Below are positions 49,018 to 58,766 of a stretch of 61,075 nt of DNA, one piece after another; position 1 is the stretch's first letter; every line of letters begins with the position of its first letter. The stretch comes from Pelistega sp. (GTDB taxonomy: Bacteria; Pseudomonadota; Gammaproteobacteria; Burkholderiales; Burkholderiaceae_B): positions 40,524 to 101,598 of the forward strand of contig JAUNUI010000009.1 of assembly GCA_030538255.1 (NCBI GenBank), in the 5' to 3' direction. The notes beneath the pieces were generated by a model, which had not been told where the DNA came from, ran no database searches, and saw only the letters and a program-made list of their open reading frames with translations. Made by a program: the position numbers and the translations under genes.

Positions 49018-50910
49018 TTAGGCCTCGTCTTCACTTAAGGTGCGAATATAGCGACAAGTGAGGGTAAGATTGAGTAGGTCAGCCTCATAGAGTTCAAGCT
49101 CGACCTTATCGCCACGCTCTAACTCAGGCATACCATTCACGGTGGTGACGAAAGGCGCATTATCAAAGCGCACCAAATCATCACGTAAAATTGTCGCGGT
49201 GACTTGCTTGACGTGATTTTGTTCAAACCAACGCAAGCACCAATAACGCTCCATATTGCTTTGATATTCTGACCATAAGGTGTATTGCGATTCGAAACCA
49301 CTGATAATCGCAAATAAATCCGCATCCCTGGGTTTAAATGGCGCCACTAAGCGTGCTGAAACCCCATGCTTAACCGCCGCAATTAACTGCCCTTGATTAA
49401 TCAAGTCGACATAGCGACGTAGTGGCGAAGTACTCCACATATAGTGACTTACACCAATCGCATCATGAGATTGGGCATGAGTAGACATGCGGACACGACC
49501 AAATTGTTGTGAACGGAAAATACCAGGTAGACCGTACTCATCCAAGAGCTTAGCCCATTCACTATTGACCAGAACCATAAACTCAGCGACCAATAAATCT
49601 AATGGCGCATTCCGACGGCGTGGTGTGAGGATGACCTTGGCATTAGGGTCATCAGACTGACCATCTAGACTGAAGAGAAATTCAATCCGATCCAACTGCT
49701 CAGGCTTGCCACGAAACTCATCACGTGCGCGACGCAGATGCTTAGACAATTGCCACATCGGGCGCAACAATTGCGCATGCGGTAAATCAGCTTGGGGATC
49801 CTCTAAGGCTTCAAGCGTGACTAAGGCATCAAGATGATTGCTACGTAAATTCTCTTTAATAAAGACTTGTTCAAGTTTGTTCTGGCGTTCCAGAATCTCG
49901 CCCGTCTCAATATTCGCCCGCACATAGAAAGAAAGACAAGGATTTAGGCGCCCCTCATTCAGAGAGAAGCGCTCAATTAGTTGGTCCGATTGCATCGGAA
50001 TCTTTTCACCAGGAATATAGACTGTGGACATACGCTGGCGTGCGGCCTTATCCAAATCCGTATCGCGCTCAACCACAAGCGCTGGGCAGGCAATATGGAT
50101 ACCGATAATATATTCCTGCTCACTAATCGCTTGGATACTGAAGGCATCATCAATTTCGGTAGTGCTGATATCGTCGATGGAGTAAGCCTCAACCGCTGCG
50201 GTTTCAAGAGCTTCATATTCAGGAATTGGTATTTCAGGCGCTGCGGTGCCCTTAGGAAAGTGTTGAGATAAAAAGGCATAGCGGTGTAGCGCCAGCTCAT
50301 GTGGAAAGATTTTAAGCTTTAAGAGTAGCTCAGCGACATTGTTGCCTGTCACTTCCATGGCTTTTTCGAAAGCCTTCCAGGCCATGGTGTTCTTATCTGG
50401 GCGGCCTAAGAAACTCGGTAACTGACTGGCAATCTCTTCAGGAGCCGTGCCTGCTACTAGGCTATCAGTCCACGCTTGTTGCTGCTCGGCTTGCTTTTGC
50501 TTCTTTTCTAAAGCCGCTAGGGCTGCCGTGAGAATCTCTAGGGGAGCGGCACGGTAATTGCCCTTGCCCTTGCGGTGAAAGTACACTGGATTTTCATGTA
50601 GACGCAATAAGAGCGCCATCTTGTCTAGGCTACTTGGCTTTTCGCCGTAGTATTCAATCGCCAGTTGCTCAACCGAGAAGTCTTCGCTTGGGCAGATTTC
50701 CCAGAGAAACTGTACATCAATCTCTTGCGCCAGAGCTTGTGCTTCTTGAACCATGCCCTCAGGCTCGCGATCACTGAAGGTAAATAAGACATTATTACGC
50801 TTAATCTTGCTGCGCTTACCGCTCGCTGATTCGACCTGTAGCGTGGTGTCCGCTTCAGATAAGATTTTCTCGGCTTTAAACTGACTATTTTCTTCAAATA
50901 CAACAAACAT
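49018..50910 (-). CDS. RNase II/RNase R-family exoribonuclease (RNB domain)
   Basis: 630-aa 3'-5' exoribonuclease-type protein. The RNB catalytic domain shows YSIDDISTTEIDDAFSI with the metal-binding Asp cluster, YIPGEKIPMQSDQLIERFSL and the later WSTSPLRRYVDLINQ. The N-terminus (1-60) looks like a small beta domain; the C-terminus is short with no clear basic S1 tail, unlike RNase R. This form is common in betaproteobacteria. The start is ATG 50910 with AGGA upstream. Confidence 0.82.
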   Translation of the reverse strand: MFVVFEENSQFKAEKILSEADTTLQVESASGKRSKIKRNNVLFTFSDREPEGMVQEAQALAQEIDVQFLWEICPSEDFSVEQLAIEYYGEKPSSLDKMALLLRLHENPVYFHRKGKGNYRAAPLEILTAALAALEKKQKQAEQQQAWTDSLVAGTAPEEIASQLPSFLGRPDKNTMAWKAFEKAMEVTGNNVAELLLKLKIFPHELALHRYAFLSQHFPKGTAAPEIPIPEYEALETAAVEAYSIDDISTTEIDDAFSIQAISEQEYIIGIHIACPALVVERDTDLDKAARQRMSTVYIPGEKIPMQSDQLIERFSLNEGRLNPCLSFYVRANIETGEILERQNKLEQVFIKENLRSNHLDALVTLEALEDPQADLPHAQLLRPMWQLSKHLRRARDEFRGKPEQLDRIEFLFSLDGQSDDPNAKVILTPRRRNAPLDLLVAEFMVLVNSEWAKLLDEYGLPGIFRSQQFGRVRMSTHAQSHDAIGVSHYMWSTSPLRRYVDLINQGQLIAAVKHGVSARLVAPFKPRDADLFAIISGFESQYTLWSEYQSNMERYWCLRWFEQNHVKQVTATILRDDLVRFDNAPFVTTVNGMPELERGDKVELELYEADLLNLTLTCRYIRTLSEDEA

Positions 50911-50922
50911 CAAGCGTCTTTT

Positions 50923-51060
50923 CCTGGATTAAAAATAAACTTAAATACTGCGGGTGTTATCGTTCTTGTGGGAGGCATTAAGCATTATTCCCTGGATTAA
51001 AAATAAACTTAAATACTGCGGGTGTTATCGTTCTTGCGGGAGGCATTAAGCGTTATTCCC
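50923..51060. repeat. 68-bp tandem repeat between yqiA and the RNase II-like gene
   Basis: CCTGGATTAAAAATAAACTT recurs at 50923 and 50991 and, changed, at 51059 inside the end of yqiA. Two full 68-bp units are nearly identical. Each includes a copy of the last few yqiA codons and stop, so the block seems to come from duplication of the yqiA 3' end. Confidence 0.85.
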
Positions 51061-51624
51061 TAGCTTAAAAATAAACTCAAATACCTCAGGCAGGTAAGTC
51101 TCGATAGCGGCGAAGGCATGGTCTTGATCATCAACAATAATTTGCTGAGCTCCCAGATAACGCGCTTGCATCTCTTGCCAATCCAACACTTCATCGCGCT
51201 TGCCTGCAAGCAGTAAGTAGCGCTCGGGCTTGTTGAGTTGCGGGATGAAGAGCTCAGCCAATTGCTTCACATGCTCTGCTTTAAAGTGAAACGGCTCATC
51301 CGAATAGAAAGTGGTACGCACATCTAATTGCGTCGATAAATCACGCGCTGCATAGATGCTCGGATTAATCAGCACAGCACGACAGTCCAACACTTGGGCT
51401 AGATAGGTCGCGTAGTAACCACCGAGTGAAGAGCCCATAATACATAACTCACCTTGCGCCTGTTTAGCTAAGTCTAGGCAGAGTGCAATCGCATCACGCG
51501 GCGCCACGGGTAATTGTGGTGCCACAAATAAATCCCCTTGACCGCGCGCTTGTAGAGCATGAGCAACAATTTGTGCCTTAGCAGATTGTGGACTAGAACG
51601 AAAACCGTGTAGATAGAGAATCAT
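51046..51624 (-). CDS. YqiA-type esterase/hydrolase
   Basis: 192-aa alpha/beta hydrolase of the YqiA/UPF0227 type. It starts ILYLHGFRSSPQSAKAQ, has nucleophile elbow IMGSSLGGYYATYLA, Asp in LAGKRDEVLDW and His in QDHAFA, so the triad is complete. Substrate unknown. The start overlaps the mpl stop (4 nt). Confidence 0.87.
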   Translation of the reverse strand: MILYLHGFRSSPQSAKAQIVAHALQARGQGDLFVAPQLPVAPRDAIALCLDLAKQAQGELCIMGSSLGGYYATYLAQVLDCRAVLINPSIYAARDLSTQLDVRTTFYSDEPFHFKAEHVKQLAELFIPQLNKPERYLLLAGKRDEVLDWQEMQARYLGAQQIIVDDQDHAFAAIETYLPEVFEFIFKLGNNA

Positions 51625-52994
51625 GCCATATCCCTTAAGGCTTCAAGCAGTTTGCCATGTAGCCCACCAAAACTACCATTACTCATGATGAGGACATGGT
51701 CGCCTGGCTGCACCACTTGGCAGATACGCTCGCGTAGGGCGTCGAGGTCGTGGAAGGTTTGCACCTTGGCCGCTTCTTCACCGAAAATATCCTCTGGCAC
51801 CCAACCTAGCGCATGCTTACCATGGGTTTCACCAAAGCAAAAGGCTAAGTCAGCTTCTTTCAGCGCCTCCGGTAAGCGCGCCGCCATGGTACCGAGTTTC
51901 ATGGTGTTCGAGCGTGGCTCCAACACGGCAATAATACGCGCATTACCCACTTGTTTACGCAGACCATCTAAGGTGGTAGCAATCGCCGTCGGGTGGTGGG
52001 CAAAGTCGTCATAGACACGAATTTGATTGATTTCGCCACGCAATTCCATACGACGACGAATGCCTTGGAAAAGGGCAAGCGCGGCAATTGCACGCGCGGG
52101 CTCTAAGCCAATCGCATGGGCCGCAGCAATAGCGGCTAAGGCATTATTAATATTATGCGTACCTGTCAGAGACCAGTTAACTTGGCCCATTGATTCACCC
52201 TGGTAGAGCACTTCAAATACCTGACCACTTTCATCGCGTGCACCACATTGCCAGTCACCCTCAGCACCGAAGCTACGGTGCTGTGACCATAGACCACGCG
52301 CCAATACTCGCTTGAGGGCTTCATCATGGGCCGGGGCAATTACCGTGCCACTTTGAGGAATTACGCGCACCATATGGTGAAACTGCGTCTCGATCGCTTG
52401 CAAATCAGGGAAGATGTCAGCGTGATCATATTCTAGATTATTGAGAATCGCTGTGCGTGCATGGTAGTGCACAAACTTAGAGCGCTTATCAAAGAAGGCT
52501 GTATCATACTCATCTGCCTCAATCACAAAGAATTTCTGCGCGGGGTCAAAGCGCGCCGACACTTTAAGGTCAGTGGCAATTCCACCAATTAAGAAGTTCG
52601 GTTGCCAGCCTGCATGTTCAAGAATCCAGGCTAACATAGAGCTAGTTGAGGTTTTACCATGCGTGCCCGCGACCGCCAAGACATGCTGTTGACGCAAGAC
52701 ATGGTCACCCAACCATTGAGGCCCTGAGGTATACGGTAAACCTTGCTCTAAGATCGCCTCCATCAAGGGGTTGCCACGCGTGACGACATTACCAATAATA
52801 TATAAATCAGGTTTGAGCTCAGTCTGCTCGGCACCAAAGCCTTCGATAAACGCAATACCTTGCTCTTCCAATTGCGTGCTCATTGGCGGGTAAACTCCCG
52901 CATCGCAACCCGTGACTGTATGGCCCGCTGAGCGAGCAATAAGAGCGAGTCCACCCATAAAGGTGCCGCCAATACCTAGAATATGAATATGCAT
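51621..52994 (-). CDS. mpl: UDP-N-acetylmuramate:L-Ala-gamma-D-Glu-meso-DAP ligase
   Basis: Mur ligase for murein tripeptide recycling. 457 aa. It begins HIHILGIGGTFMGGLALIAR (UDP-binding), ATP loop AGTHGKTSTSSMLAW, then AILNNLEYDHADIFPDL and VYDDFAHHPTAI typical of Mpl rather than MurC. It is the first gene of the minus-strand mpl-yqiA-RNase group. Confidence 0.94.
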   Translation of the reverse strand: MHIHILGIGGTFMGGLALIARSAGHTVTGCDAGVYPPMSTQLEEQGIAFIEGFGAEQTELKPDLYIIGNVVTRGNPLMEAILEQGLPYTSGPQWLGDHVLRQQHVLAVAGTHGKTSTSSMLAWILEHAGWQPNFLIGGIATDLKVSARFDPAQKFFVIEADEYDTAFFDKRSKFVHYHARTAILNNLEYDHADIFPDLQAIETQFHHMVRVIPQSGTVIAPAHDEALKRVLARGLWSQHRSFGAEGDWQCGARDESGQVFEVLYQGESMGQVNWSLTGTHNINNALAAIAAAHAIGLEPARAIAALALFQGIRRRMELRGEINQIRVYDDFAHHPTAIATTLDGLRKQVGNARIIAVLEPRSNTMKLGTMAARLPEALKEADLAFCFGETHGKHALGWVPEDIFGEEAAKVQTFHDLDALRERICQVVQPGDHVLIMSNGSFGGLHGKLLEALRDMA

Positions 52995-53131
52995 AAATTT
53001 CTCCTGGCGCTATTTTAAGCGTAATCGCCCTAAGGTATTCAGTGAATTGGGGTAAACTAGAGAAATTACTAGAATGAAAGAGATGATTCGCATGCGCCCT
53101 TTGTCAGGGCCTTGTGCTAATCGGTTAAATT

Positions 53132-53824
53132 ATGCTCATTAATTGGATTCGTCGCGCCTTCTTGGGTTCGCATACACCTCGCACCTTCTTAGGTTCGTTG
53201 ACATATTCTTTGCTGCCGTTCTTAGCTTGCTTGTTGCGTGCTTTGTGGCGACCGTTGCGGTATCAACCTGCGGCGCTGAGCCGAGGCCCCGCGGCGATTG
53301 GCTTTAGCTTCGCCATCCTCGGTCTGAGTTTAGCGATGTTCTGGTCCAGTTCAGCGCTTGCTAAAGCCGTCATCACCGAGCGTCCCGCCTTAAATCCCGA
53401 AGCCTTGGCGCAGTTATGGGCTTTAGAGTTACCGCGCTACGATGGAGAGGTGATTTCGCTTGCCAGTCTACGCGGAGAGAAACCCTTGGTCTTGAATTTC
53501 TGGGCAACTTGGTGCGCTCCTTGCGTGCGCGAGATGCCGCTACTGGATGAGTTTGCCAAAAAGCACCCGGATATACAATTTATCGGCTTCACGATTGATA
53601 GCCTCAAAAACATGCAGAAATTTGAGCAGAGCGTTCAAGTCAGCTATCCCTTACTTGTCGCCGGCAGTCGATACCTACGCTTAATCAAGCAGTTAGGCAA
53701 CCCAAGAGGGGGCTTGCCCTTCACCTTGGTGTTTGATGAAAAAGGCGAAGTGCATAGTTTATTGCTCGGTGAAATCGAAAAAGAGCAGCTTCAAAGTCTT
53801 ATAGATGACTTCGATTTTAATTAA
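53132..53824 (+). CDS. TlpA-like thioredoxin-family protein
   Basis: Membrane-anchored or exported thiol-disulfide protein. The thioredoxin-like fold has active site NFWATWCAPC (WCAPC, residues 127-131) and cis-Pro region GGLPFTLVFDEKG. The first 80 residues contain two hydrophobic stretches (about 24-37 and 54-77), the second resembling a signal peptide, so the true start may be further in, though no nearby ATG exists. Likely a periplasmic reductant. It lies 86 nt before aroQ. Confidence 0.82.
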   Translation: MLINWIRRAFLGSHTPRTFLGSLTYSLLPFLACLLRALWRPLRYQPAALSRGPAAIGFSFAILGLSLAMFWSSSALAKAVITERPALNPEALAQLWALELPRYDGEVISLASLRGEKPLVLNFWATWCAPCVREMPLLDEFAKKHPDIQFIGFTIDSLKNMQKFEQSVQVSYPLLVAGSRYLRLIKQLGNPRGGLPFTLVFDEKGEVHSLLLGEIEKEQLQSLIDDFDFN

Positions 53825-53910
53825 AAAAACCGTAAAATTTCGAGATTTTAATAGACAAAAGCGCCTTTTTAGCGTTAAATAGAGTTTTATTTGATTGCAA
53901 AAATAAGTCA

Positions 53911-54342
53911 ATGACAAAAAAATTGCTCGTAATTAACGGACCGAATCTGAATTTATTAGGGCAGCGTGAGCCTGACATCTATGGCAAGCTCACCCTAACT
54001 GATATTGAACAGAACCTTGCCGCTAAGGCACAGGAGCTTGGTGCGCAGTGCGATTTTTTCCAAAGTAATCATGAGGGAGAGCTAGTTGACCGTATTCACC
54101 AAGCGATGGCTAAGGTTGATTGGATCATCATTAACGCGGGTGCCTATACGCACACTAGCGTGGCTTTACGTGATGCCTTGAGTGGGGTGAATATACCCTT
54201 TATTGAAGTGCATATTTCGAATGTCCATCAACGTGAGAGCTTTCGTCATTTTTCTTATCTATCCGATAAAGCCGTTGCCGTGATTTGTGGCTTAGGAGCC
54301 TTTGGTTACGAAGCGGCTTTATTGTATGCAATCAATCATTAA
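53911..54342 (+). CDS. aroQ: Type II 3-dehydroquinate dehydratase
   Basis: Dehydrates 3-dehydroquinate in the shikimate pathway. 143 aa. Motifs: [20 protein letters not shown] (catalytic Tyr), [33 protein letters not shown]. It sits before accBC, a common proteobacterial order. Confidence 0.96.
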   Translation: MTKKLLVINGPNLNLLGQREPDIYGKLTLTDIEQNLAAKAQELGAQCDFFQSNHEGELVDRIHQAMAKVDWIIINAGAYTHTSVALRDALSGVNIPFIEVHISNVHQRESFRHFSYLSDKAVAVICGLGAFGYEAALLYAINH

Positions 54343-54414
54343 TAATTTGGGCTTTGTGTGACCGATATCGTTGCACAAGCTTGTGTTTAAAACATTGTCC
54401 AATCGGAATGCCTT

Positions 54415-54876
54415 ATGGATCTTAGAAAATTAAAAACATTAATTGACCTCGTTGCTGAGTCAGGCATTGCAGAGCTTGAAATCACTGAAGGTGATGGTAA
54501 AGTTCGCATTGTAAAATTCTCTGAACAAGCCCCAGTAGTACAGCATGTTGCTGCACCAGCTCCTATGTATGCTGCTGCACCAGTAGCCGCTGCCCCAGCC
54601 CCTGCCGCCGCACCTGTGGCAGCTGCAGAACCGGTGATTTCTGGTCACGTGGTGAAAGCACCTATGGTGGGTACTTTCTATCGTGCACCGAACCCGAGCT
54701 CACCAGCTTTTGTTGAGGTGGGTACCGCGGTGAAAGAGGGCGATTCACTTTGCATTATTGAAGCGATGAAGTTGCTTAACGAAATTGAAGCCGATAAGAC
54801 CGGCGTTATTAAAGAGATTCTTGTTGAGAATGGTGAGCCCGTTGAATACGGCCAGCCTTTATTCGTGATTGCCTAA
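54415..54876 (+). CDS. accB: Biotin carboxyl carrier protein of acetyl-CoA carboxylase
   Basis: Carries biotin for acetyl-CoA carboxylase. 153 aa: N-terminal [20 protein letters not shown], an Ala/Pro-rich linker (about 45-75), and the biotinyl domain with [14 protein letters not shown], Lys119 being the biotinylated residue. 18 nt before accC. Confidence 0.96.
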   Translation: MDLRKLKTLIDLVAESGIAELEITEGDGKVRIVKFSEQAPVVQHVAAPAPMYAAAPVAAAPAPAAAPVAAAEPVISGHVVKAPMVGTFYRAPNPSSPAFVEVGTAVKEGDSLCIIEAMKLLNEIEADKTGVIKEILVENGEPVEYGQPLFVIA

Positions 54877-54894
54877 AACAGCGAAGCCAAAATT

Positions 54895-56262
54895 ATGTTC
54901 GAAAAAATTCTTATTGCTAATAGGGGTGAAATCGCGCTGCGGATTCAACGTGCTTGTCGTGAGATGGGTATTAAGACCGTTGTGGTTCACTCTGAGGCAG
55001 ATAGCGATGCCAAATACGTAAGACTCGCTGATGAGTCGGTGTGTATTGGTCCAGCCGCTCCCCAACTCAGCTACTTACATATGCCCGCCATTATTGCGGC
55101 GGCTGAAGTGACCGATGCTGAGGCGATTCACCCAGGTTACGGCTTCTTGGCCGAGAATGCCGATTTTGCCGAGCGCGTTGAGCGTAGCGGTTTTGTCTTT
55201 ATTGGTCCACGTGCTGAGACGATTCACACTATGGGCGATAAGGTCAGTGCCAAGAAAGCCATGATTGAAGCCGGTGTACCTGTAGTGCCAGGCTCTGAGG
55301 GTGCATTACCCGATGATCCAGAAGAAATCTTAGCCACTGCACAGAAAGTCGGTTTTCCAGTAATCATTAAAGCCGCAGGTGGTGGTGGTGGTCGTGGTAT
55401 GCGCGTTGTGCATACCGAAGCCGCACTATTAACAGCGGTACAGATGACCAAAGCGGAAGCCAGTGTTGCCTTCGGTAATCCTGAAGTGTATATGGAGAAA
55501 TACCTCGAGAATCCGCGTCACATCGAAATCCAAGTCTTGGGTGATGGTAATGGTGAAGCGATTTGGTTAGGAGAGCGTGATTGCTCGATGCAGCGTCGCC
55601 ACCAGAAAGTGATTGAAGAGGCGCCAGCTCCAGGAATTCCCCGCAAATTAATAGAGAAAATCGGTGACCGTTGTGTGGCTGCATGTCGTCGACTGCGCTA
55701 CCGTGGTGCTGGTACTTTCGAATTCTTATACGAGAACGGTGAATTCTACTTTATTGAGATGAATACCCGTATTCAAGTTGAGCATACCATCACGGAATGT
55801 GTGACTGGGGTTGACTTAGTACAACAGCAAATCCGTATCGCTGCTGGTTTACCACTGGAAATCAAACAGAAAGACATTGAGATTCGTGGTCATGCGATTG
55901 AGTGCCGTATTAATGCCGAAGACCCATATACCTTTATCCCATCGCCTGGTTTAATTACTGGTTGGCACACGCCAGGTGGCCCAGGGGTTCGCCTTGACTC
56001 GCATGCATTTACGGGTTATCGCGTGCCACCTAACTACGACTCCATGATTGCTAAGTTGATTACCTATGGTGCAACGCGTGAGCAAGCGCTAGCACGTATG
56101 CGCTTGGCCTTGTCTGAGATGGTAGTGGAAGGAATTAAGACCAATATTGAGTTACATCGTGATTTGATGAGCGATGCGAACTTCATTGAGGGTGGTACGA
56201 CGATTCACTACTTAGAGAATAAGTTAAACGAAACGGGTAAATCAGCGAAGTCCGCTAAATAG
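54895..56262 (+). CDS. accC: Biotin carboxylase subunit of acetyl-CoA carboxylase
   Basis: ATP-grasp enzyme that carboxylates biotin on AccB. 455 aa: [20 protein letters not shown], glycine-rich ATP loop [33 protein letters not shown], and [14 protein letters not shown]. The 290 bases that follow, up to prmA, hold no credible gene, only a terminator-like hairpin. Confidence 0.97.
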   Translation: MFEKILIANRGEIALRIQRACREMGIKTVVVHSEADSDAKYVRLADESVCIGPAAPQLSYLHMPAIIAAAEVTDAEAIHPGYGFLAENADFAERVERSGFVFIGPRAETIHTMGDKVSAKKAMIEAGVPVVPGSEGALPDDPEEILATAQKVGFPVIIKAAGGGGGRGMRVVHTEAALLTAVQMTKAEASVAFGNPEVYMEKYLENPRHIEIQVLGDGNGEAIWLGERDCSMQRRHQKVIEEAPAPGIPRKLIEKIGDRCVAACRRLRYRGAGTFEFLYENGEFYFIEMNTRIQVEHTITECVTGVDLVQQQIRIAAGLPLEIKQKDIEIRGHAIECRINAEDPYTFIPSPGLITGWHTPGGPGVRLDSHAFTGYRVPPNYDSMIAKLITYGATREQALARMRLALSEMVVEGIKTNIELHRDLMSDANFIEGGTTIHYLENKLNETGKSAKSAK

Positions 56263-56489
56263 TTGGCTTGGCAGAGTTTGCTAGATTGTACAGTGAGACG
56301 GGGCGCTGTCGCGGCATTAAGTCTAGATGGCGTGCTGTCTATCTATACAGCGTCGCTTAATAGCGCAGTCTTGGCCCAAGCGAGTATCTACGATACAACT
56401 CAAGTGGTGATGTGTTCGTCGTATTATTCAACGTTCTTATCGAGGCGGATCAAGGACTCTGTACACGAGCGATGCTAATGTATTCTACT

Positions 56490-56529
56490 CAGCAACCCCG
56501 TCCTCTGGACGGGGTTGTTGTTGATTTAA
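56490..56529 (+). terminator. Terminator-like hairpin after accC
   Basis: CAGCAACCCCGTCC (56490-56503) pairs with GGACGGGGTTGTTG (56507-56520), one G-T pair, 3-nt loop, followed by a short T-rich stretch (TTGATTT). It probably terminates accBC before prmA. Confidence 0.6.
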
Positions 56530-56555
56530 ACCTAAAATTTCATAGAGGTATTCAT

Positions 56556-57467
56556 ATGCGCGAGCTAGTCTTACTCAGCGTTGAAAGCGAAACCGAAGCC
56601 TTATCAGATCATCTATTAGAAATCGGTGCCTTATCGGTTTCGGTTGAAGATGCCGACAATAACACCGAGAGCGAGCGCCCATTATTTGGCGAGCCAGGCA
56701 CAGAGCCTGAAGTGCAAGCCTGGGAGCGCAACTATGTGGTGGCTTTATTGCCCGATGAACTTAGCGCTGATGAAGTGCTAAGCCTATTACACAATTTAAG
56801 TGGCACGGACTATCGTGACGTGGCACATGTGCGTGAAGTGGCCGATGAAGATTGGGTACGCTTAACGCAAGCGCAATTTGACCCAATCCAAATTGCCGAA
56901 CGAATTTGGATTGTGCCGAGTTGGCACAAAGAGAATCCTGATGTTGTGCATGCTCAAGCACAGGACGAGAATATTTTTATTGAATTAGACCCAGGCTTAG
57001 CTTTCGGCACAGGAAGCCATCCGACTACTCACTTGTGTTCGGAATGGTTAGCACAAAGCCATTATGCAGGTCAGCGAGTGCTTGATTATGGTGCTGGCTC
57101 TGGAATTCTGGCGATTATTGCCAAGAAACTAGGCGCACAAGAAGTACTAGGTGTTGATATTGATGCCCAGGCGGTTACCACCGCTCAGCATAATGCTAGC
57201 ATTAATCATGTCGACATTGACTTTATGTTGCCCGATGCGCTTGCCGCTGGACAATTTGATGTGGTGCTTGCTAATATTCTGTCAAACCCATTGAAGATGC
57301 TTGCACCCATGCTAAGTGCACGCGTTCAAGAGGATGGTCATTTAGTGCTATCAGGCGTGCTAGAGCGACAAGCGGATGAGGTCATTGCAGCTTATGCGCC
57401 CTATATCCAACTCTCCGTCTGGCGAGCACAAGAAGGTTGGGTTTGCTTACATGGACAGAAAAAATAG
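56556..57467 (+). CDS. prmA: Ribosomal protein L11 methyltransferase
   Basis: SAM-dependent methyltransferase that modifies L11. 303 aa from ATG 56556 (MRELVLLS), preceded by AGAGG; a longer in-frame start would cross the terminator-like hairpin. Motifs: LDPGLAFGTGSHPTTHL, VLDYGAGSGILAIIA and LANILSNPLKMLAP. Confidence 0.95.
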   Translation: MRELVLLSVESETEALSDHLLEIGALSVSVEDADNNTESERPLFGEPGTEPEVQAWERNYVVALLPDELSADEVLSLLHNLSGTDYRDVAHVREVADEDWVRLTQAQFDPIQIAERIWIVPSWHKENPDVVHAQAQDENIFIELDPGLAFGTGSHPTTHLCSEWLAQSHYAGQRVLDYGAGSGILAIIAKKLGAQEVLGVDIDAQAVTTAQHNASINHVDIDFMLPDALAAGQFDVVLANILSNPLKMLAPMLSARVQEDGHLVLSGVLERQADEVIAAYAPYIQLSVWRAQEGWVCLHGQKK

Positions 57468-57482
57468 CGACGAGGCTTATAC

Positions 57483-58724
57483 ATGAAGACAGCATGTCCG
57501 CATTGCGACAGTCTACTTACCTTAACTGAAGAACAGATTCAACAGCGCCAAGGCATGGTGCGTTGTGGTGTTTGTCGCCAGGTATTTAATGCACTTGAAT
57601 ACTTGGTGGAAGATGATTATCCTGTGCTTCAAGAACAGGATGATGAACCTGTTTTGATGCCGAATCAGTCAGGGCCAGCGTCCTTTAGATCAAGCACCGT
57701 GGCGCTAAGTTCAGCGGTACCAAGCTCGGCCTCAGTGTCGATTAAGGGTGGCTCGGGTAGTCCCGTCAGTGCGACTCCTTCTCAAGGAATGAGGACGGCT
57801 GCGACCGCACAGATCAGGTCGACATCGAGCTCTACAGTCTCTCATACTGGGTATGAGACAAGCGATGCCCAGCAGATGTCCGCACATAGAAGTCATCAGT
57901 CAGAGCCAAGAACATCCTCTGCCTCGGTGCATGCCTCCTCATCAGCTCCGATGTCGACACCGATGCGAGAACCCGCTCAGGGTCACGCAGCTACACCAAG
58001 CACAGCGCCGACTGCAGTGCATATCCACCTTAATCAAGGAACGATGATGTCGGGTGCTCACAAGAGTAGCGTGACGCATGAAATTGGTTCGCACGCCAGT
58101 CACGATAGCTATGAGGATGAGTACTACATAGACCAAGCTTCAGCGCGTCGAGGCAGTAAGGATGCGAACTTCTCCATTCAATCAGACTCATCTTATGAAG
58201 AAGACTATAGTGACTATGTGCCTAGTCGTTCAGGTGGTGGTGGTCTGTTTTGGTTCTTCTTGGTGCTGGTGGCGATTGCTCTGTTCGCGGGCCAGTTTAT
58301 GTATGTCTTTCGTAATCAGATCAGCACGATCTTGCCATCTTCGCGCCCCTTATTAATTCAGATGTGCGGCTTTTTAAAGTGCAATCTTGGCTTTAGTAAA
58401 TCCATTGAGGATTTAGAGCTGAGCCAAGTGAATGTGGGCGTAGATTCAAGTCTAAAACCGAATGCCGGCGAACATGGCTTACGCTTACAGGCCAATTTAT
58501 TGAACAAGGGTACTGTTGCCAGTGAATGGCCTTCATTGATTCTCACCTTGAAAAATGCCACCGGCTCTGTGAGCAACCGCAAAGTGATTGAGCCAAAGCA
58601 GTATGTATTGCCAGAGATGCTGATGCAGAACTTTCAGCCGGGCGCACAAGTCTTGATTAATTTGCCCTTTATCCTGAGCGGTGATGCGGTGAGTAATTAT
58701 GAGCTCGGTCTCTTTTTCCCATAG
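57483..58724 (+). CDS. Zinc-ribbon and DUF3426 domain membrane protein
   Basis: 413-aa protein of unknown function. An N-terminal MJ0042-type zinc ribbon (C5, C8, C28, C31 in ACPHC and RCGVC) is followed by a long Ser/Thr/His-rich low-complexity linker (about 60-250), one membrane helix (about 257-277, LFWFFLVLVAIALFAGQFMY) and the extracytoplasmic DUF3426 domain with its Cys pair MCGFLKC. The order accBC-prmA-this gene is typical of betaproteobacteria. Confidence 0.83.
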   Translation: MKTACPHCDSLLTLTEEQIQQRQGMVRCGVCRQVFNALEYLVEDDYPVLQEQDDEPVLMPNQSGPASFRSSTVALSSAVPSSASVSIKGGSGSPVSATPSQGMRTAATAQIRSTSSSTVSHTGYETSDAQQMSAHRSHQSEPRTSSASVHASSSAPMSTPMREPAQGHAATPSTAPTAVHIHLNQGTMMSGAHKSSVTHEIGSHASHDSYEDEYYIDQASARRGSKDANFSIQSDSSYEEDYSDYVPSRSGGGGLFWFFLVLVAIALFAGQFMYVFRNQISTILPSSRPLLIQMCGFLKCNLGFSKSIEDLELSQVNVGVDSSLKPNAGEHGLRLQANLLNKGTVASEWPSLILTLKNATGSVSNRKVIEPKQYVLPEMLMQNFQPGAQVLINLPFILSGDAVSNYELGLFFP

Positions 58725-58766
58725 TTTAATTTTTTATTTGCTATATTTCCTAGAGGTTTTATCCTA

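Noticed and set aside
56263-56478. 71-aa ORF after accC
   Set aside because: No ribosome binding site of note, no recognisable sequence, and it begins at the accC stop by chance; its only support is being open.
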